A stretch of 64,000 bases of DNA from Ornithinimicrobium flavum (GCF_004526345.1 NZ_CP038213.1:3100001-3164000), one strand, 5' to 3'; shown: positions 30,378-39,373, counted from the stretch's first letter. The notes: generated from the letters alone by a model not told the origin. Program-made: numbers and translations.

Positions 30378-32062
30378 CTAAGCCTCGATCCACCGATGGG
30401 CAGGTGGATGGGCCGCTGTAGGACGGGGTCAGGTCTGTGACGGGGCGAGGGTCGTGAGGGCGCGCGTGAACTGCCGGTCTGCCCGGCTTTTCCACTGGGT
30501 TCCTGCTGGTAGGGACGGGGGCTGGGGTCAGGCGGGTGCTGCGGCCCGGCCGGGGCGGAGCGCGTCGTAGAGGACGGTCCAGGCGTGCTCCCAGGGCCAG
30601 TCTCGGGGTAGGTGCAGGTGCAGGCGGCGGGCGGAGGAGGCGACCCGGGCTGGCAGGTTGACCAGCTTGCGGCGGATCGTGGGCGTCGTCGCCCGCGCCA
30701 GGCGGGTGCTGCCGGTCAGGGTGGCCGCGGCGCGGGTGAGGTTGAACGCCATGACCGCGGCGATGAGCCAGGCGGCGTTGGCAGCGAACTTGCCCGAGGG
30801 CAGGTGCGCCAGGGCCGAGGCTTTCAGGTCGGCGTGGACGTTCTCGATGACCGCGTGGCCCCGGTGGACCTGGTCGGCGGCCACGGTGTCCCGCTCGGTG
30901 GCGGGCGTGGTGGTGAAGAACGCGTGGAAGCGCCAGGTGTCGAACATCGACTCCTGCCCGTCCTTGGCCCTGGGGTTCAGGTCCGGGACGCGGCGCACCA
31001 CCAGCCGGCCAGTGACCTGCTCGGACTTCTTGGCCGAGGTGAACGCGGTGTAGTCGATCTCGGCGACCTCGGCCCGCGAGACCCACCTGCCGGTGGCCTG
31101 GTCGTAGATCGCGTCGGTATACCTGATCGTGGTCCACGCGTCCTCGGCGATCGCGGCGATGGCGCGCTTGACCGCCGGGTCCAGCCGCACGGTGATCGAG
31201 ACCTGTGCACCGGCCCTGTCGGCGGCGCCCACCAGGGCGGCGGAGTAGAACGCGGAATCGGCGCGCAGGAGCACCGGTCGCCCGGCCAGGTGGCTGCGCC
31301 GGACCAGCGCCAGGGCATCGGTGGTCAACCGGGCCGCGCCACGGGAGGAACCCACGGAACCCTTGCGCAGGCGTTGGGCGGCGATGACCGGGGCGGTCTG
31401 CTCGGTGGACACGGTCGCCAGCAGCGCGTTCAACCCTCGGACCCCGCTGTAGCCGAACCCGGCGCCCTGCTTGGCGTAGCCGTGGACCTCCACGATGGTG
31501 TCGTCCAGGTCGAGCAGCACCGTCCCGGTGTCGCCGGCCCGGCCCAGCAGCCCGGTGCGCCCGGCCAGGGCGAGGGTGAAGCGGGAGGCGACCGCGTCGC
31601 CCTGGCGGACGTGGCCGAAGGTGAACGTGCGCAGGAACGAACCGAGCGTGGAGGGGGCATAGGGCCGTTCGAACAGCTTGCCCATCGCGCCGTGGCGCAA
31701 GAGCCCCATATCCTCGATGCTGTCCGCGCCGGCGGCCATACCCGCCACCAGGGCGGCCAGCTTGGCGCCGGCGTTGGCGCCCTTGTCGGTCGGCAGGCTC
31801 AGGTGCTCATCGCCCAGGGCGTGCAGGCCGGCTTCTTCGGCCAGCGTCATCAGCGGGACAAGCCCGGCGGCAGACACGAGGTTGGGGTCATCGAACGTCG
31901 CGGAGACCACGGGGAGGGTGTGAGAGAGTTGCATCTACGAGATGCCCTTCCGGTTTGGGTGATACGTGCTCTAGACAAGTCGTATCTTCCCAGGTCAGAA
32001 GGGCATTTCTCGCTTTCCCACGCCGCTTCACCGGCTCACCCGATCGGTGGATCCAGGCTTAG
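30378..32062. mobile_element. IS1380-family insertion sequence
   Basis: A 1,685-bp element bounded by 20-base inverted ends: CTAAGCCTCGATCCACCGAT at the left, and a right end (32043-32062) whose complement differs at one base. It carries one leftward transposase. Flanking bases (GACC and CCAC) do not form a target duplication. The left flank is integrase and the right flank is a different recombinase, so a deletion or recombination probably followed insertion. Confidence 0.85.
30528..31934 (-). CDS. IS1380-family transposase
   Basis: 468 residues, DDE type. TVLLDLDDTIVEVHGYAKQG gives the first Asp, PVLLRADSAFYSAALV the second, and GHAVIENVHADLKASALAHL the Glu, in the spacing of the IS1380 family. 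The frame is intact from MQLSHTLPVVSATFDD to the stop and lies wholly inside the 20-base inverted ends, so the element looks potentially functional. RNase-H-like fold; it would act on the IS ends. Confidence 0.93.
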   Translation of the reverse strand: MQLSHTLPVVSATFDDPNLVSAAGLVPLMTLAEEAGLHALGDEHLSLPTDKGANAGAKLAALVAGMAAGADSIEDMGLLRHGAMGKLFERPYAPSTLGSFLRTFTFGHVRQGDAVASRFTLALAGRTGLLGRAGDTGTVLLDLDDTIVEVHGYAKQGAGFGYSGVRGLNALLATVSTEQTAPVIAAQRLRKGSVGSSRGAARLTTDALALVRRSHLAGRPVLLRADSAFYSAALVGAADRAGAQVSITVRLDPAVKRAIAAIAEDAWTTIRYTDAIYDQATGRWVSRAEVAEIDYTAFTSAKKSEQVTGRLVVRRVPDLNPRAKDGQESMFDTWRFHAFFTTTPATERDTVAADQVHRGHAVIENVHADLKASALAHLPSGKFAANAAWLIAAVMAFNLTRAAATLTGSTRLARATTPTIRRKLVNLPARVASSARRLHLHLPRDWPWEHAWTVLYDALRPGRAAAPA

Positions 32063-32186
32063 CCACGGGCCGCAGCAGCGGGCCGTCGTGTATCCCGGCC
32101 AGCTCGCACCAGGTGATGATCGCGTCGACCGGGCAGCGGTTAGGGCCGGCCTCCGGCAACCGACCCGCACTCACCCCGGCATGCTC
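32063..32186 (-). pseudogene. Fragment of a second tyrosine recombinase
   Basis: On the minus strand the frame reads PNRCPVDAIITWCELAGI followed by HDGPLLRPV, closely resembling the CPVRALRAWLxxAGIxxGPxFRxV stretch that precedes the active site in a family of phage/transposon tyrosine recombinases. It is cut at 32063 by the IS1380 right end and has no start. It is not the missing half of the integrase at 29894. Confidence 0.5.
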
Positions 32187-32606
32187 TCAGCCAGGCCCCG
32201 TCGAGGCCGGCGCAACCTCGGGCGACTCCACGCCCTGCTCCTCGCCGCCCCTAGCGCCGTCCTGCTCCTCGCCCTTGTCCCCATCACCCCCAGCGTCGCC
32301 CTTGTCCTCGTCATCGACGCCCCGGATGAGCCGGTAGACCTCCCGTCCCGTCAGCGTGCCGCCCCCGCACCACACCAACGCCTCCTGCGTACTCATCCCC
32401 TCCTCCTCGATCAACGCCCGAAGCGCCCGCCCTGCTCGCTGCTCGCAGTCGCGCGCCACCGCGTCCCGCTCGGCCAGCGCCACGGCCACCGCCTCGCCCC
32501 ATTTCGTCAGCCGCCGCTCCCGCTTCGCCTGCTCCTGGACCACCTTCGCCCGAGCCTGGCGAGCACGCGCCCGCGCCAGCTGCCTCACCGTCTGCTTCTG
32601 CATCAC
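32187..32606 (-). CDS. Hypothetical coiled-coil protein with acidic tail
   Basis: 139 residues. A basic helical N-terminus (QTVRQLARARARQARAKVVQ) continues into an amphipathic helix, then STQEALVWCGGGTLTGREVY, which could be a small helix-turn-helix-like unit, and a Gly/Glu/Asp-rich low-complexity tail. It lies directly upstream of a recombinase fragment on the same strand, so it may be an accessory protein of a lost mobile element. Function unknown. Confidence 0.5.
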   Translation of the reverse strand: MMQKQTVRQLARARARQARAKVVQEQAKRERRLTKWGEAVAVALAERDAVARDCEQRAGRALRALIEEEGMSTQEALVWCGGGTLTGREVYRLIRGVDDEDKGDAGGDGDKGEEQDGARGGEEQGVESPEVAPASTGPG

Positions 32607-32649
32607 AGCGCACCTTTCCTCGATCTACAAAGAACCTCCGTGTCCCGTG

Positions 32650-33648
32650 TCAAGTTCTTGGCAGGTTTTCCGGCTCGGGAAAGTTGGGTGTTCCGGGGTC
32701 GGACAGGCGCAGGTGCACCTCGCGCGGCCGGTTCCAGGACAGGGCCTCGTGCGGGCGGACGGCGTTGAACTCGACGCGGAAGTCCTCACCGTGAGCGACA
32801 AGGTCGTGCATGTCGTCGATCTGCTCGCGGTAGAGCCGCTCGTACTTCAGCGACTGGAACGCTCGTTCGCGGACCCCGTTCTGACCCGGGGTGCGCACCC
32901 GGGTCCGCACGTGGTCCAGCTGCGGGGTGGCCTCGATGAAGGCAGCGAACCGTGCCGAGCGGAACGGTCCCCCGTTGTCGGTGACCAGGGTGATGGGCAC
33001 GACCTCACCGGTGTCGGGGTCGGCGAGGTACTCCAGCAGGTCCAACCCCGCAGGCAGCATCGACTCGGCCTCGGCCAGGGCCAGCTGCACCGCGGCGATT
33101 GCGTCGTGCTGGTTCGCAGTCGGCGACCAGTGCCACCCGAACTCGTACTTGGACCAGTAGTCCGCGATCCCGGCCACGCGCCAGGTCCCGCCAGCGGCGG
33201 TCTCGTACTCGGAGAAGTCGAACTGCCACACCATGTTCGGTCCGGTCGGGGACCTGGCGAACGCGGCCTTGCGCTGCTGGGCGAGCTGGCGTCGTTCCCG
33301 CTGGTAGTCGGCCTTGAGCAGCAGCCCGGCGTCGTCGAGGATCCGCGCCGTGGTCGACATCGACACCCGGTGGCCCGAGTGACGAGCCATCGCCCAGACC
33401 TTGCGGTGGCCCCACGCGGCGTGCTTGGCCGCCAGTCCGGTCACCACCTCCCAGGACGCCTGGCGTGCCGGCCGGGGCCAGGGACCCCTCGCGGGGCGCC
33501 CGGCACGGGCGTGCGCCTGCCAGCGGCGGTAGGTCCGCTCGGGGACGCCGATCAGCTTGCAGAACCTCGTGGTCGGCATCCCCGCCTCGGTGCGGATTAC
33601 CTCGAGGTCCTCGAAGGGCCCAGCCGGCCCTCCGCGCTCTTCTTCCAC
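32650..33648 (-). CDS. IS3-family transposase OrfB (DDE integrase domain)
   Basis: 332 residues with an N-terminal HTH_21-like segment (WGHRKVWAMARHSGHRVSM) and the rve integrase core. The catalytic triad candidates are Asp in NMVWQFDFSEYE, Asp in LVTDNGGPF and Glu in GVRERAFQSLKYERLYREQI. It overlaps orfA by 52 bases in the -1 frame and is probably made as an OrfAB fusion by programmed frameshifting at a GAAGAAGAG stretch. The frame is complete. Confidence 0.92.
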   Translation of the reverse strand: MEEERGGPAGPFEDLEVIRTEAGMPTTRFCKLIGVPERTYRRWQAHARAGRPARGPWPRPARQASWEVVTGLAAKHAAWGHRKVWAMARHSGHRVSMSTTARILDDAGLLLKADYQRERRQLAQQRKAAFARSPTGPNMVWQFDFSEYETAAGGTWRVAGIADYWSKYEFGWHWSPTANQHDAIAAVQLALAEAESMLPAGLDLLEYLADPDTGEVVPITLVTDNGGPFRSARFAAFIEATPQLDHVRTRVRTPGQNGVRERAFQSLKYERLYREQIDDMHDLVAHGEDFRVEFNAVRPHEALSWNRPREVHLRLSDPGTPNFPEPENLPRT

Positions 33649-33914
33649 ACCCGCGCCTGCAGGTGCGCCTCTCCCAGCGCGGTGGTCAGCTCGGTGACCT
33701 CCGCCTCCAGCTGCTCCTCCCGGGTCGAGGGCCCGGTCCGGCCCGAGGCCAGCGCGGTCCGTCCCGCTTCGAGGAAGTCAGCCTTCCAACGGCCGATCGA
33801 CTGCTCGGACACCTTCTCCTTGCGCGCCGCCTCGGCGATCGAGACCTCGCCAGCCAGAACGCTGAGCACGATACGAGTCTTCTGCTCCGCCGGGATCACA
33901 GGTGGTCGTCCCAC
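33597..33914 (-). CDS. IS3-family transposase OrfA (HTH protein)
   Basis: 105 residues: HTH_Tnp_1 domain (TRIVLSVLAGEVSIAEAARK, EKVSEQSIGRWKADF) followed by a leucine-zipper-like coiled coil (EEQLEAEVTELTTALGEAHL). OrfA binds the IS ends and pairs with OrfB. The 3' end overlaps orfB, where the ribosome is expected to slip back by one. Confidence 0.9.
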   Translation of the reverse strand: MGRPPVIPAEQKTRIVLSVLAGEVSIAEAARKEKVSEQSIGRWKADFLEAGRTALASGRTGPSTREEQLEAEVTELTTALGEAHLQARVWKKSAEGRLGPSRTSR

Positions 33915-34177
33915 GGCTCATCTCCTTCATGGTCACGCCGATCATGCCCTCATAACCGGTCTGCCAAGAAGTCTGGAACGGGACACAGGGACTCACCCCC
34001 GACCAATCACCCTCAGACCATCAGCGCCGAGCCCGACCCGCACCGCCACCGAGGCCGAGCCCGACCCAGACCGACCCTGAGGATGACCGAGAACGACGCT
34101 GAGCCCGACCGAAACCGCACCGCTCATGTCCCACACACCTCTGCTGCGCAGCAGCGGCGGCTGGACCCAGAGCGCGA

Positions 34178-34879
34178 TCAGTACCCGACGAACTCCTCGA
34201 CGTGCACCCTGGAGGCGTCCACCCCCAGGACGTGCAGGGCGCTACGGGCGGCGTCGACCATCATCGGCGGCCCGGCAACGTACCACGTGCACTCCAGGTC
34301 ATCGACCTTCTTGCGGATGAATGACTCGTCGAGGAGACCGAACCGCTTGCACAGCGTCAGCCGGGCGTTGCCGCGCGCCATCTCGTCGAGCTCGCCGAGG
34401 AATGCGGCAGACCGGGCGTTCCTGTTGGCGTACAGCAGAGTGATCGGCGGCCCACCGTCGGCACGGCTGTCCAGGGACCGCAGCATGCTGACAAAGGGCG
34501 TGACACCGATGCCTCCGGCCAACAGCGCCACCGGCCGCGCCGGGTCGCGTGGCAGCGTGGAGAACCCGTGCGGCCCCTCGATCTGCAGCTCAGACCCAAG
34601 GTCGAGCTCGCGCAGTGTCCGCTTGAACCCGCTGCCGGTCTCCCGGAAAGCGATCGAGACTTTCTCCTCATCCCAGGACGAGGAGACGATCGAGAACACG
34701 CGCGATCCTCCCCTGACGTCTCGGTGCAGCAGCCTCGGCGCCCGGACCTGCACGTGCTGTCCGGCATCGAAGACAAAACCGTCCGGCCGCGCGAACGACA
34801 CCTCCAGGGTGTTCTCCGCAACCTGTCTACGGCCCGTCAGCGCGGTGGTGAAGACTCGCCGCCGTCGTCGCAGCCTCAC
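34178..34879 (-). CDS. Ferredoxin-NADP reductase-like FAD/NAD(P)-binding oxidoreductase
   Basis: 233 residues. An FAD-binding barrel (about 8-105) contains SRVFSIVSS, close to the R-x-Y-S flavin motif with Phe for Tyr. The nucleotide-binding half has VALLAGGIGVTPFVSMLRSL and ends with CTWYVAGPPMMVDAARSAL and a C-terminal HVEEFVGY. There is no [2Fe-2S] domain, so electrons must go to a separate partner. The neighbouring heme-type membrane protein, 4 bases upstream on the same strand, is the obvious candidate. Island-borne, flanked by IS3 and a transposon. Confidence 0.8.
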   Translation of the reverse strand: MRLRRRRRVFTTALTGRRQVAENTLEVSFARPDGFVFDAGQHVQVRAPRLLHRDVRGGSRVFSIVSSSWDEEKVSIAFRETGSGFKRTLRELDLGSELQIEGPHGFSTLPRDPARPVALLAGGIGVTPFVSMLRSLDSRADGGPPITLLYANRNARSAAFLGELDEMARGNARLTLCKRFGLLDESFIRKKVDDLECTWYVAGPPMMVDAARSALHVLGVDASRVHVEEFVGY

Positions 34880-34883
34880 TCCG

Positions 34884-35618
34884 CTACCTTCCCACCGCGC
34901 GCCGCTGGCGGACCGTCTTCACGAAGGCGGCGGCCTGCGCCCCCATGACCGACAGCACCATCACGACGTAGGCGAAGCGCAGGATGTTCTCCGGGTAGGC
35001 TGTCGGCAACCCCATCAGGACTCGGTACGGGGACGGCGTGTAGTGCATGAACGCGAAGTACAAGGTGTGCAGAGCCATGGTGTAGAAGATGACGTACGAG
35101 AAGCTGTGCAGCCACTTCCATGACGAGATCCCCAGGAAGCTGACCGCCCGGTCGAACGACGTCGATGCCAGGACGAGCGCGAACAGCAGCGCTACGAGAC
35201 CCATGAGGTTGGCGAGCCCGAATCCTGGCTCGAAGCGCAGGTAGGCGTCCAGCTCGGGCACGTACTGGAACCCCAGCAGCTCCCGGACGGACCACCGCGC
35301 CCAGCCGTCCCAGACGAGGACGAAGTGCACGAGCACCACCAGGGTGAACCAGACCCCGGCCTCCCGCCGCCAGCTGACGAGCCGTGTCAACGCCGGCCAC
35401 AGCCGCGCGGCCGGCCCCACGAGCGCGACGAACCAGATGAGCGCGGCGGCGCCTACGCCGAATGACTTCCACAGGCGCATCTCGGGGTCCCACTCGCCGT
35501 TCGCCTCCCAGCCCCCGTACACCGCCAACCCAGCGAGCCCTCCGACGAGGAGATGGCGCAGCACAACCTCCCTCGTGCTCTTGACTCCGAGCAGCATCGT
35601 CGCGTTTCCGCCTTCCAT
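34884..35618 (-). CDS. Ferric-reductase-like transmembrane heme protein
   Basis: About 244 residues with six hydrophobic segments. Candidate heme ligands lie in LVVLVHFVLVWDG and in HSFSYVIFYTMALHTLYFAF, giving the paired transmembrane histidines of ferric-reductase/MsrQ-type cytochromes. ATG 35618 is used; a second ATG seven codons in (35597) is possible. It would pass electrons from the soluble flavoprotein encoded just downstream across the membrane. The electron acceptor is unknown. Confidence 0.75.
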   Translation of the reverse strand: MEGGNATMLLGVKSTREVVLRHLLVGGLAGLAVYGGWEANGEWDPEMRLWKSFGVGAAALIWFVALVGPAARLWPALTRLVSWRREAGVWFTLVVLVHFVLVWDGWARWSVRELLGFQYVPELDAYLRFEPGFGLANLMGLVALLFALVLASTSFDRAVSFLGISSWKWLHSFSYVIFYTMALHTLYFAFMHYTPSPYRVLMGLPTAYPENILRFAYVVMVLSVMGAQAAAFVKTVRQRRAVGR

Positions 35619-35752
35619 CGTCTGCGTATGCGGGGCCGGATGACCGACGCCCGTCGTGCCTCAAACTCCTAGGACCGGTTCAAAGTTCCGTCTGCCCCGG
35701 CCTCTGGTGCGGGGTCACCTTCCTCGGGTGCCGGCCGGTGGCCGGCGTACCC

Positions 35753-36781
35753 TCAGACGGGTTCGTCGGACCGGATACGTACGTGCGGCCGTTGTCTCAG
35801 TCCTGACAGGGCGAGGGATGTCTCTTCCCGGCTCCCCAGCACGAGAAAGGCGAGCAGGACACCGTAGAACGGAAGGTGCCCGAGAAGCTCGGTCGCCCCA
35901 AAGATCGCCACCGTCGCGGTGAACGGCACGGCCGCCAGGAGCGCGACCACCTGTGGCAGAGCGCCGGAGATGAGGAGCAGCCCGAACAGGAGCTCGACGG
36001 ACCCGGCAACCACCGCGAAACCGTCGGCGCTCACCCCGGCCGGGGCAAGGAGATTGAGGGCCGGGACCTGGTCAAGCATCGCTCGTGCCATCTCGGGATT
36101 CGCGAGCTTTTCCACGACCGCGAGGGAGATGAGGGTTACTCCCGCGCCGAGCTTGAGGCCCACTGCCGCACGGCGCAGCGTCGCCTGGTCAAGGTCCGTG
36201 CGCCCTCCATCCTTCAGCCGCGGCGGCACCATGAACAGAAACACCGCGATGCCGACGAACACTGCCAGGGTGACGAGCGCCTCGGGACCGTGCAGAGCCA
36301 CGAGCAGCGGCCCGGTGAGCATGATCGCCACGCTCGCCGCACGTACCAGGACACCGGCGATGAGTAGCCCGCCCACCACGGCCTGCGGCACGAGCAGCAA
36401 CGTGCCTGCCGCGCCGTCCGGGACGCGGATGCCTGGGTCGAGGACCGCCCGGTCGAACGCCAAGACGAGCAGGCTCACACCCAGATGCGCGGCGAGAAGC
36501 CGCGGCACCCACGGCAAGAACGACGCCAGCCGGCGGGCCGGCCTGATCGTCGCCAGCTCGGGCCCCGGTAGCCGCGCCGCGACCGCCCGGACCAGCAGTG
36601 TCACCGCGACGGCTACGCCCACCGCGAGGACGACGCCCGGGCGCAGCAGCGCGCCGAAGTCCAAGGGATAGGCTTCCGGGTTGCTGACGAACCACTCCTG
36701 GTGGGCGCCCGCCGGCGCACCGCTGCCCACGACGAACCCCACGACCAGGGCCACTACGGCCCATCGAGCGACCACAGGCAA
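35753..36781 (-). CDS. DoxX-like multi-spanning membrane protein
   Basis: 342 residues with a cleavable-looking N-terminal segment (VVALVVGFVVGSGAPAGAHQ) followed by about eight helices. The C-terminal half (KLGAGVTLISLAVVEKLANP, then VVAGSVELLFGLLLISGALP) has the DoxX pattern of four helices. The start is TTG 36781 with AGGAG 8 bases upstream. It heads a leftward set with the ferric-reductase-like and FNR-like genes (134-base gap), suggesting one membrane redox unit. The 104 bases before it reach the transposon end at 36886. Confidence 0.7.
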   Translation of the reverse strand: MPVVARWAVVALVVGFVVGSGAPAGAHQEWFVSNPEAYPLDFGALLRPGVVLAVGVAVAVTLLVRAVAARLPGPELATIRPARRLASFLPWVPRLLAAHLGVSLLVLAFDRAVLDPGIRVPDGAAGTLLLVPQAVVGGLLIAGVLVRAASVAIMLTGPLLVALHGPEALVTLAVFVGIAVFLFMVPPRLKDGGRTDLDQATLRRAAVGLKLGAGVTLISLAVVEKLANPEMARAMLDQVPALNLLAPAGVSADGFAVVAGSVELLFGLLLISGALPQVVALLAAVPFTATVAIFGATELLGHLPFYGVLLAFLVLGSREETSLALSGLRQRPHVRIRSDEPV

Positions 36782-36903
36782 GGTATGTGTCTCCTCGGTC
36801 GCTGGTGTCGAACGTGGCGTGAGGCAGGGAAGATCCGCTGACGATGGTAGAACACAGCGACCTGAGCGTGATCACTCGGGTCGCATGTTGAACGTCGCTG
36901 ATC

Positions 36904-36938
36904 TTGCCGATGATGCCGTCATCGGTGTTGCCGATGAT
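36904..36938. repeat. Repeated TTGCCGATGAT sites in the transposon left end
   Basis: Two direct copies (36904-36914 and 36928-36938) with an inverted TCATCGG between them (36918-36924). A single inverted copy TCATCGGCAA lies at 40200-40209 near the right end. These are plausible binding sites for the DDE transposase. Confidence 0.65.
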
Positions 36939-36951
36939 CTGGGGTTGAGAA

Positions 36952-36980
36952 GGCCCCGCTCGCTGGTTGCGGGCGGGGCC
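36952..36980. terminator. Hairpin at the end of the transposition operon
   Basis: GGCCCCGC (36952-36959) pairs with GCGGGGCC (36973-36980), 8 bp perfect with a 13-base loop. It lies downstream of the ATPase gene inside the transposon's left end. Confidence 0.65.
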
Positions 36981-37035
36981 GTGGTCGTCTCAGTGACGGC
37001 GTGCTCGGCGCGGTGACGCGGGCGGCGGTACTGGG

Positions 37036-37851
37036 TCAGTCGGCACCGGTTTCGGAGATCGCGATGCGAGCGGCCTTCTCGTCGACGATGGCGCTGTCTC
37101 GTGCGAACGCGGCGGTGAGGGCGTTGACGGCGAGGTTGTTGATCGCGCGGGGGTAGCCACGTGAGGCGTTGTGGACCAGGGTGATCGCGTCGGCGCTGAA
37201 CAGGGTGTCGGCGCGTCCGGCGAGCTTGAGGTGGTGGGTGATGTACTCCCCGGTCTCTGTGGCGTCCATTCCGGCCAGGGCGTAGCGGACGCCGATCCGC
37301 TGGTCCAGGGCGGCGAGCACCCCGAGCCGGAGCCGTTGGCGCAGGGTGGGCTGTCCGACCAGGAGCGCGGCGAACGGGGCGCCGGAGTCCATGTCGTGGT
37401 TCGTCAGCATGCGCACCGCTTCCATCTGGGCGTTGTCCAGCAGGTGGGCCTCGTCGAAGATGACGACCGGGGTGCGGCCGCGTTCGGCGTGCTCGGCGGC
37501 CAGGGCGTCGGCGGCCTGGGGGACCAGGGTCGCGGTGTAGAAGCTGGGGACCTGTCCGAGCGCGGAGACGACGTGGTGCAGCATGCCGCGGACCCCGACC
37601 GAGGGGTTGGGCAGGTAGATGACCACGTGTCGGGAGACATCGAGCGCTGCGGTCGCGGCGCGGACGGCGACGGTCTTGCCGGCGCCGACCTCGCCGGTGA
37701 TCACGCCCAGGGCGTGCTGGTCGATGCACCAGCCGATCCGGGCCACGGCTTCGGCGTGCCCGCCGTGGCGGTGCAGCATCGAGGGGGCCAGGGCCCGGCC
37801 GAAGGGCATGGTCGTGAAGCCCCAGTGCGACTGCAGGCGCTGGATGCTCAC
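37036..37851 (-). CDS. ExeA/TniB/TnsC-like AAA ATPase of the transposon
   Basis: 271 residues. Walker A is GEVGAGKTVA (about 52-61), Walker B PVVIFDEAHLLD, sensor-like LVGQPTLRQRL, and an arginine-containing SRGYPRAINNL region, matching AAA proteins that select targets and activate TnsB/TniA-type transposases. The MGF/WGFTTMPFG N-terminus is typical of ExeA-like ATPases. Its start overlaps the transposase stop by 4 bases. Confidence 0.85.
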   Translation of the reverse strand: MSIQRLQSHWGFTTMPFGRALAPSMLHRHGGHAEAVARIGWCIDQHALGVITGEVGAGKTVAVRAATAALDVSRHVVIYLPNPSVGVRGMLHHVVSALGQVPSFYTATLVPQAADALAAEHAERGRTPVVIFDEAHLLDNAQMEAVRMLTNHDMDSGAPFAALLVGQPTLRQRLRLGVLAALDQRIGVRYALAGMDATETGEYITHHLKLAGRADTLFSADAITLVHNASRGYPRAINNLAVNALTAAFARDSAIVDEKAARIAISETGAD

Positions 37852-39329
37852 CGGCTCACCTCCTGGTCCTGCTCGACCTCCTCGGTCAGATCGTCGATGG
37901 ACATCTGTCCGGGAACCTGCTGCGCTGGTGCGGCCTCGGGTCCGGTGGAGTAGAGGGCGTGGAAGCCGATCTTCTCGTCGGCGGCGACCTGGGCGTGGTG
38001 ACTCTGCGCGACCAGCTGCAGGTAGGCGATCCCGGTGGCCGGGGCCGGGACCGGCTCGGGCGTCTCCGGACGCACTTTGGGGTGGGCGTGGCGGGTGATC
38101 ACGTGCGGCACCGCGGGCCCGTAGGAGCGCCCGCCATGGCGGACCTCGATGTCCTCAAGGTTGAACGGGGAGAACACCAGCTCGACCTTGCGTCCGACCA
38201 GCGCGGCCTCGACCTGATAGGTGTTGCCGTGCAGGGACACGGTCGCGGTCTTGGTGACGGTGCGCAGCTCAGACCACAAGAACGCCTCGGTCAACGCCTC
38301 GGCTGCCGGCATGGATGGTCCGTGCCCGGCGGCCTGCCACCCGTCGTTCCAGCGGGCCAACGGCGTCTGCCCGGTCTCGGAGTGCACCTGGTGGTGGTAG
38401 ACCGACTCGACCCAGGCAGTGAACAACGCGTTCAGCTCCAGCAGCGCGGCCGCCGGGGACAAGCCACGCTCGGCCAGGTCGGCGGCGCTCGACTCGGCCA
38501 CCTCAACCAGGAACTGCTCACGGACGGTGCGGAAAAACCTTTCGATCTTCCCGCGGCCCTGGGGGCGGTGCGGGGTGGAGTGGGTCAGCCGGATCCCGAG
38601 CTTGCCGCAGGCCCGCAGCAGCCACGCGTCGACGTAGGCGGAGCCGTTGTCGACATAGACCGAGCCAGGAACGCCGCGGGCGGCCAGCGCCGGTTCGAGC
38701 GCGGCAGCCAGCCGCACGGTGTCCTCGGCGAACCCGAACCGGTAACCAGTCACCAACCGGGAGTGATCATCCAGAAACGCGAACAGGTAGGTCTTACGGC
38801 CACCAACCCGCGGGCCGTGCAGCGCATCACCGACCCAGCGTTCGTTCGGTGCGGGCGCCTCGAACCGGCCGAACACCTCCCCAGTGGCGCCGGTGGCCGG
38901 GCCCATCAGCTCGCGGCGGTGGAAGAGCCGCAGCAACGTGGACTCCGAGGGCGAGTAGCCCGAGGACGCGCGCAGGATCCGGGCAACCTGCGCGGCCGTC
39001 CGGGCCGGGTTCTCCCGCTTCAGGGCGACCGCCAGCTCCAGCACCGCGGTGTCGATCCGAGACCCGGGCTGGCGGATCGAAGGCACCAACGCATCGAACC
39101 CGCCAGCCCGGTAGCGGCGAATCCACCGGTCCAGGCTGTCGCGGGAGTACTGGTGGGTCCCGCCGAACGGGCCGGCGTGGGAGCGGGCAGCGATCGCCCG
39201 CACGATCCGGCCCCGGGCCTTGGTCGACAGCTCCGGGTCCAGGGCAGGGCAGATCAACTGGTAGCGGAACAGCGCCACCTGCTGAGCCCGCTGCCTGCGC
39301 TTGACGTCGTCCTGCTCGGGTGTGCTCAC
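37848..39329 (-). CDS. DDE transposase (TnsB/TniA/Mu-like integrase core)
   Basis: 493 residues. N-terminal helix-turn-helix domains (about 40-130, with TAAQVARILRASSGYSPSES) precede an rve core: Asp in NERWVGDALHGP, Asp in GSVYVDNGSAYVD, Glu in PQGRGKIERFFRTVREQF. A Mu-type C-terminal beta-barrel follows (VSLHGNTYQVEAALVGRKVE). It would cut and join the ends at 36886 and 40261 together with the ATPase. The frame is intact. Confidence 0.88.
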   Translation of the reverse strand: MSTPEQDDVKRRQRAQQVALFRYQLICPALDPELSTKARGRIVRAIAARSHAGPFGGTHQYSRDSLDRWIRRYRAGGFDALVPSIRQPGSRIDTAVLELAVALKRENPARTAAQVARILRASSGYSPSESTLLRLFHRRELMGPATGATGEVFGRFEAPAPNERWVGDALHGPRVGGRKTYLFAFLDDHSRLVTGYRFGFAEDTVRLAAALEPALAARGVPGSVYVDNGSAYVDAWLLRACGKLGIRLTHSTPHRPQGRGKIERFFRTVREQFLVEVAESSAADLAERGLSPAAALLELNALFTAWVESVYHHQVHSETGQTPLARWNDGWQAAGHGPSMPAAEALTEAFLWSELRTVTKTATVSLHGNTYQVEAALVGRKVELVFSPFNLEDIEVRHGGRSYGPAVPHVITRHAHPKVRPETPEPVPAPATGIAYLQLVAQSHHAQVAADEKIGFHALYSTGPEAAPAQQVPGQMSIDDLTEEVEQDQEVSR

Positions 39330-39373
39330 CGGTGATACCTCGATTCGACTGGGGAAACCCGACCAGGAAGAGG

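Larger units (their letters stand above)
32641..33985. mobile_element. IS3-family insertion sequence
   Basis: About 1,345 bp. The ends share TGTCCCGT and a TTCTTGGCAG block (left end at 32641, right end complementary near 33961-33985). It contains overlapping orfA and orfB read leftward. No matching 3-bp target duplication is seen (CCG and CAG flank it). Confidence 0.8.

Noticed and set aside
30378..32062. The IS1380 element simply interrupting one integrase gene
   Set aside because: Right-flank coding sequence belongs to a different recombinase and the flanks share no target duplication.
33986..34177. Short gene in the repetitive GAGCCCGACC-rich stretch after IS3
   Set aside because: Low-complexity repeats with no ribosome-binding site and no continuous frame of family-like sequence.
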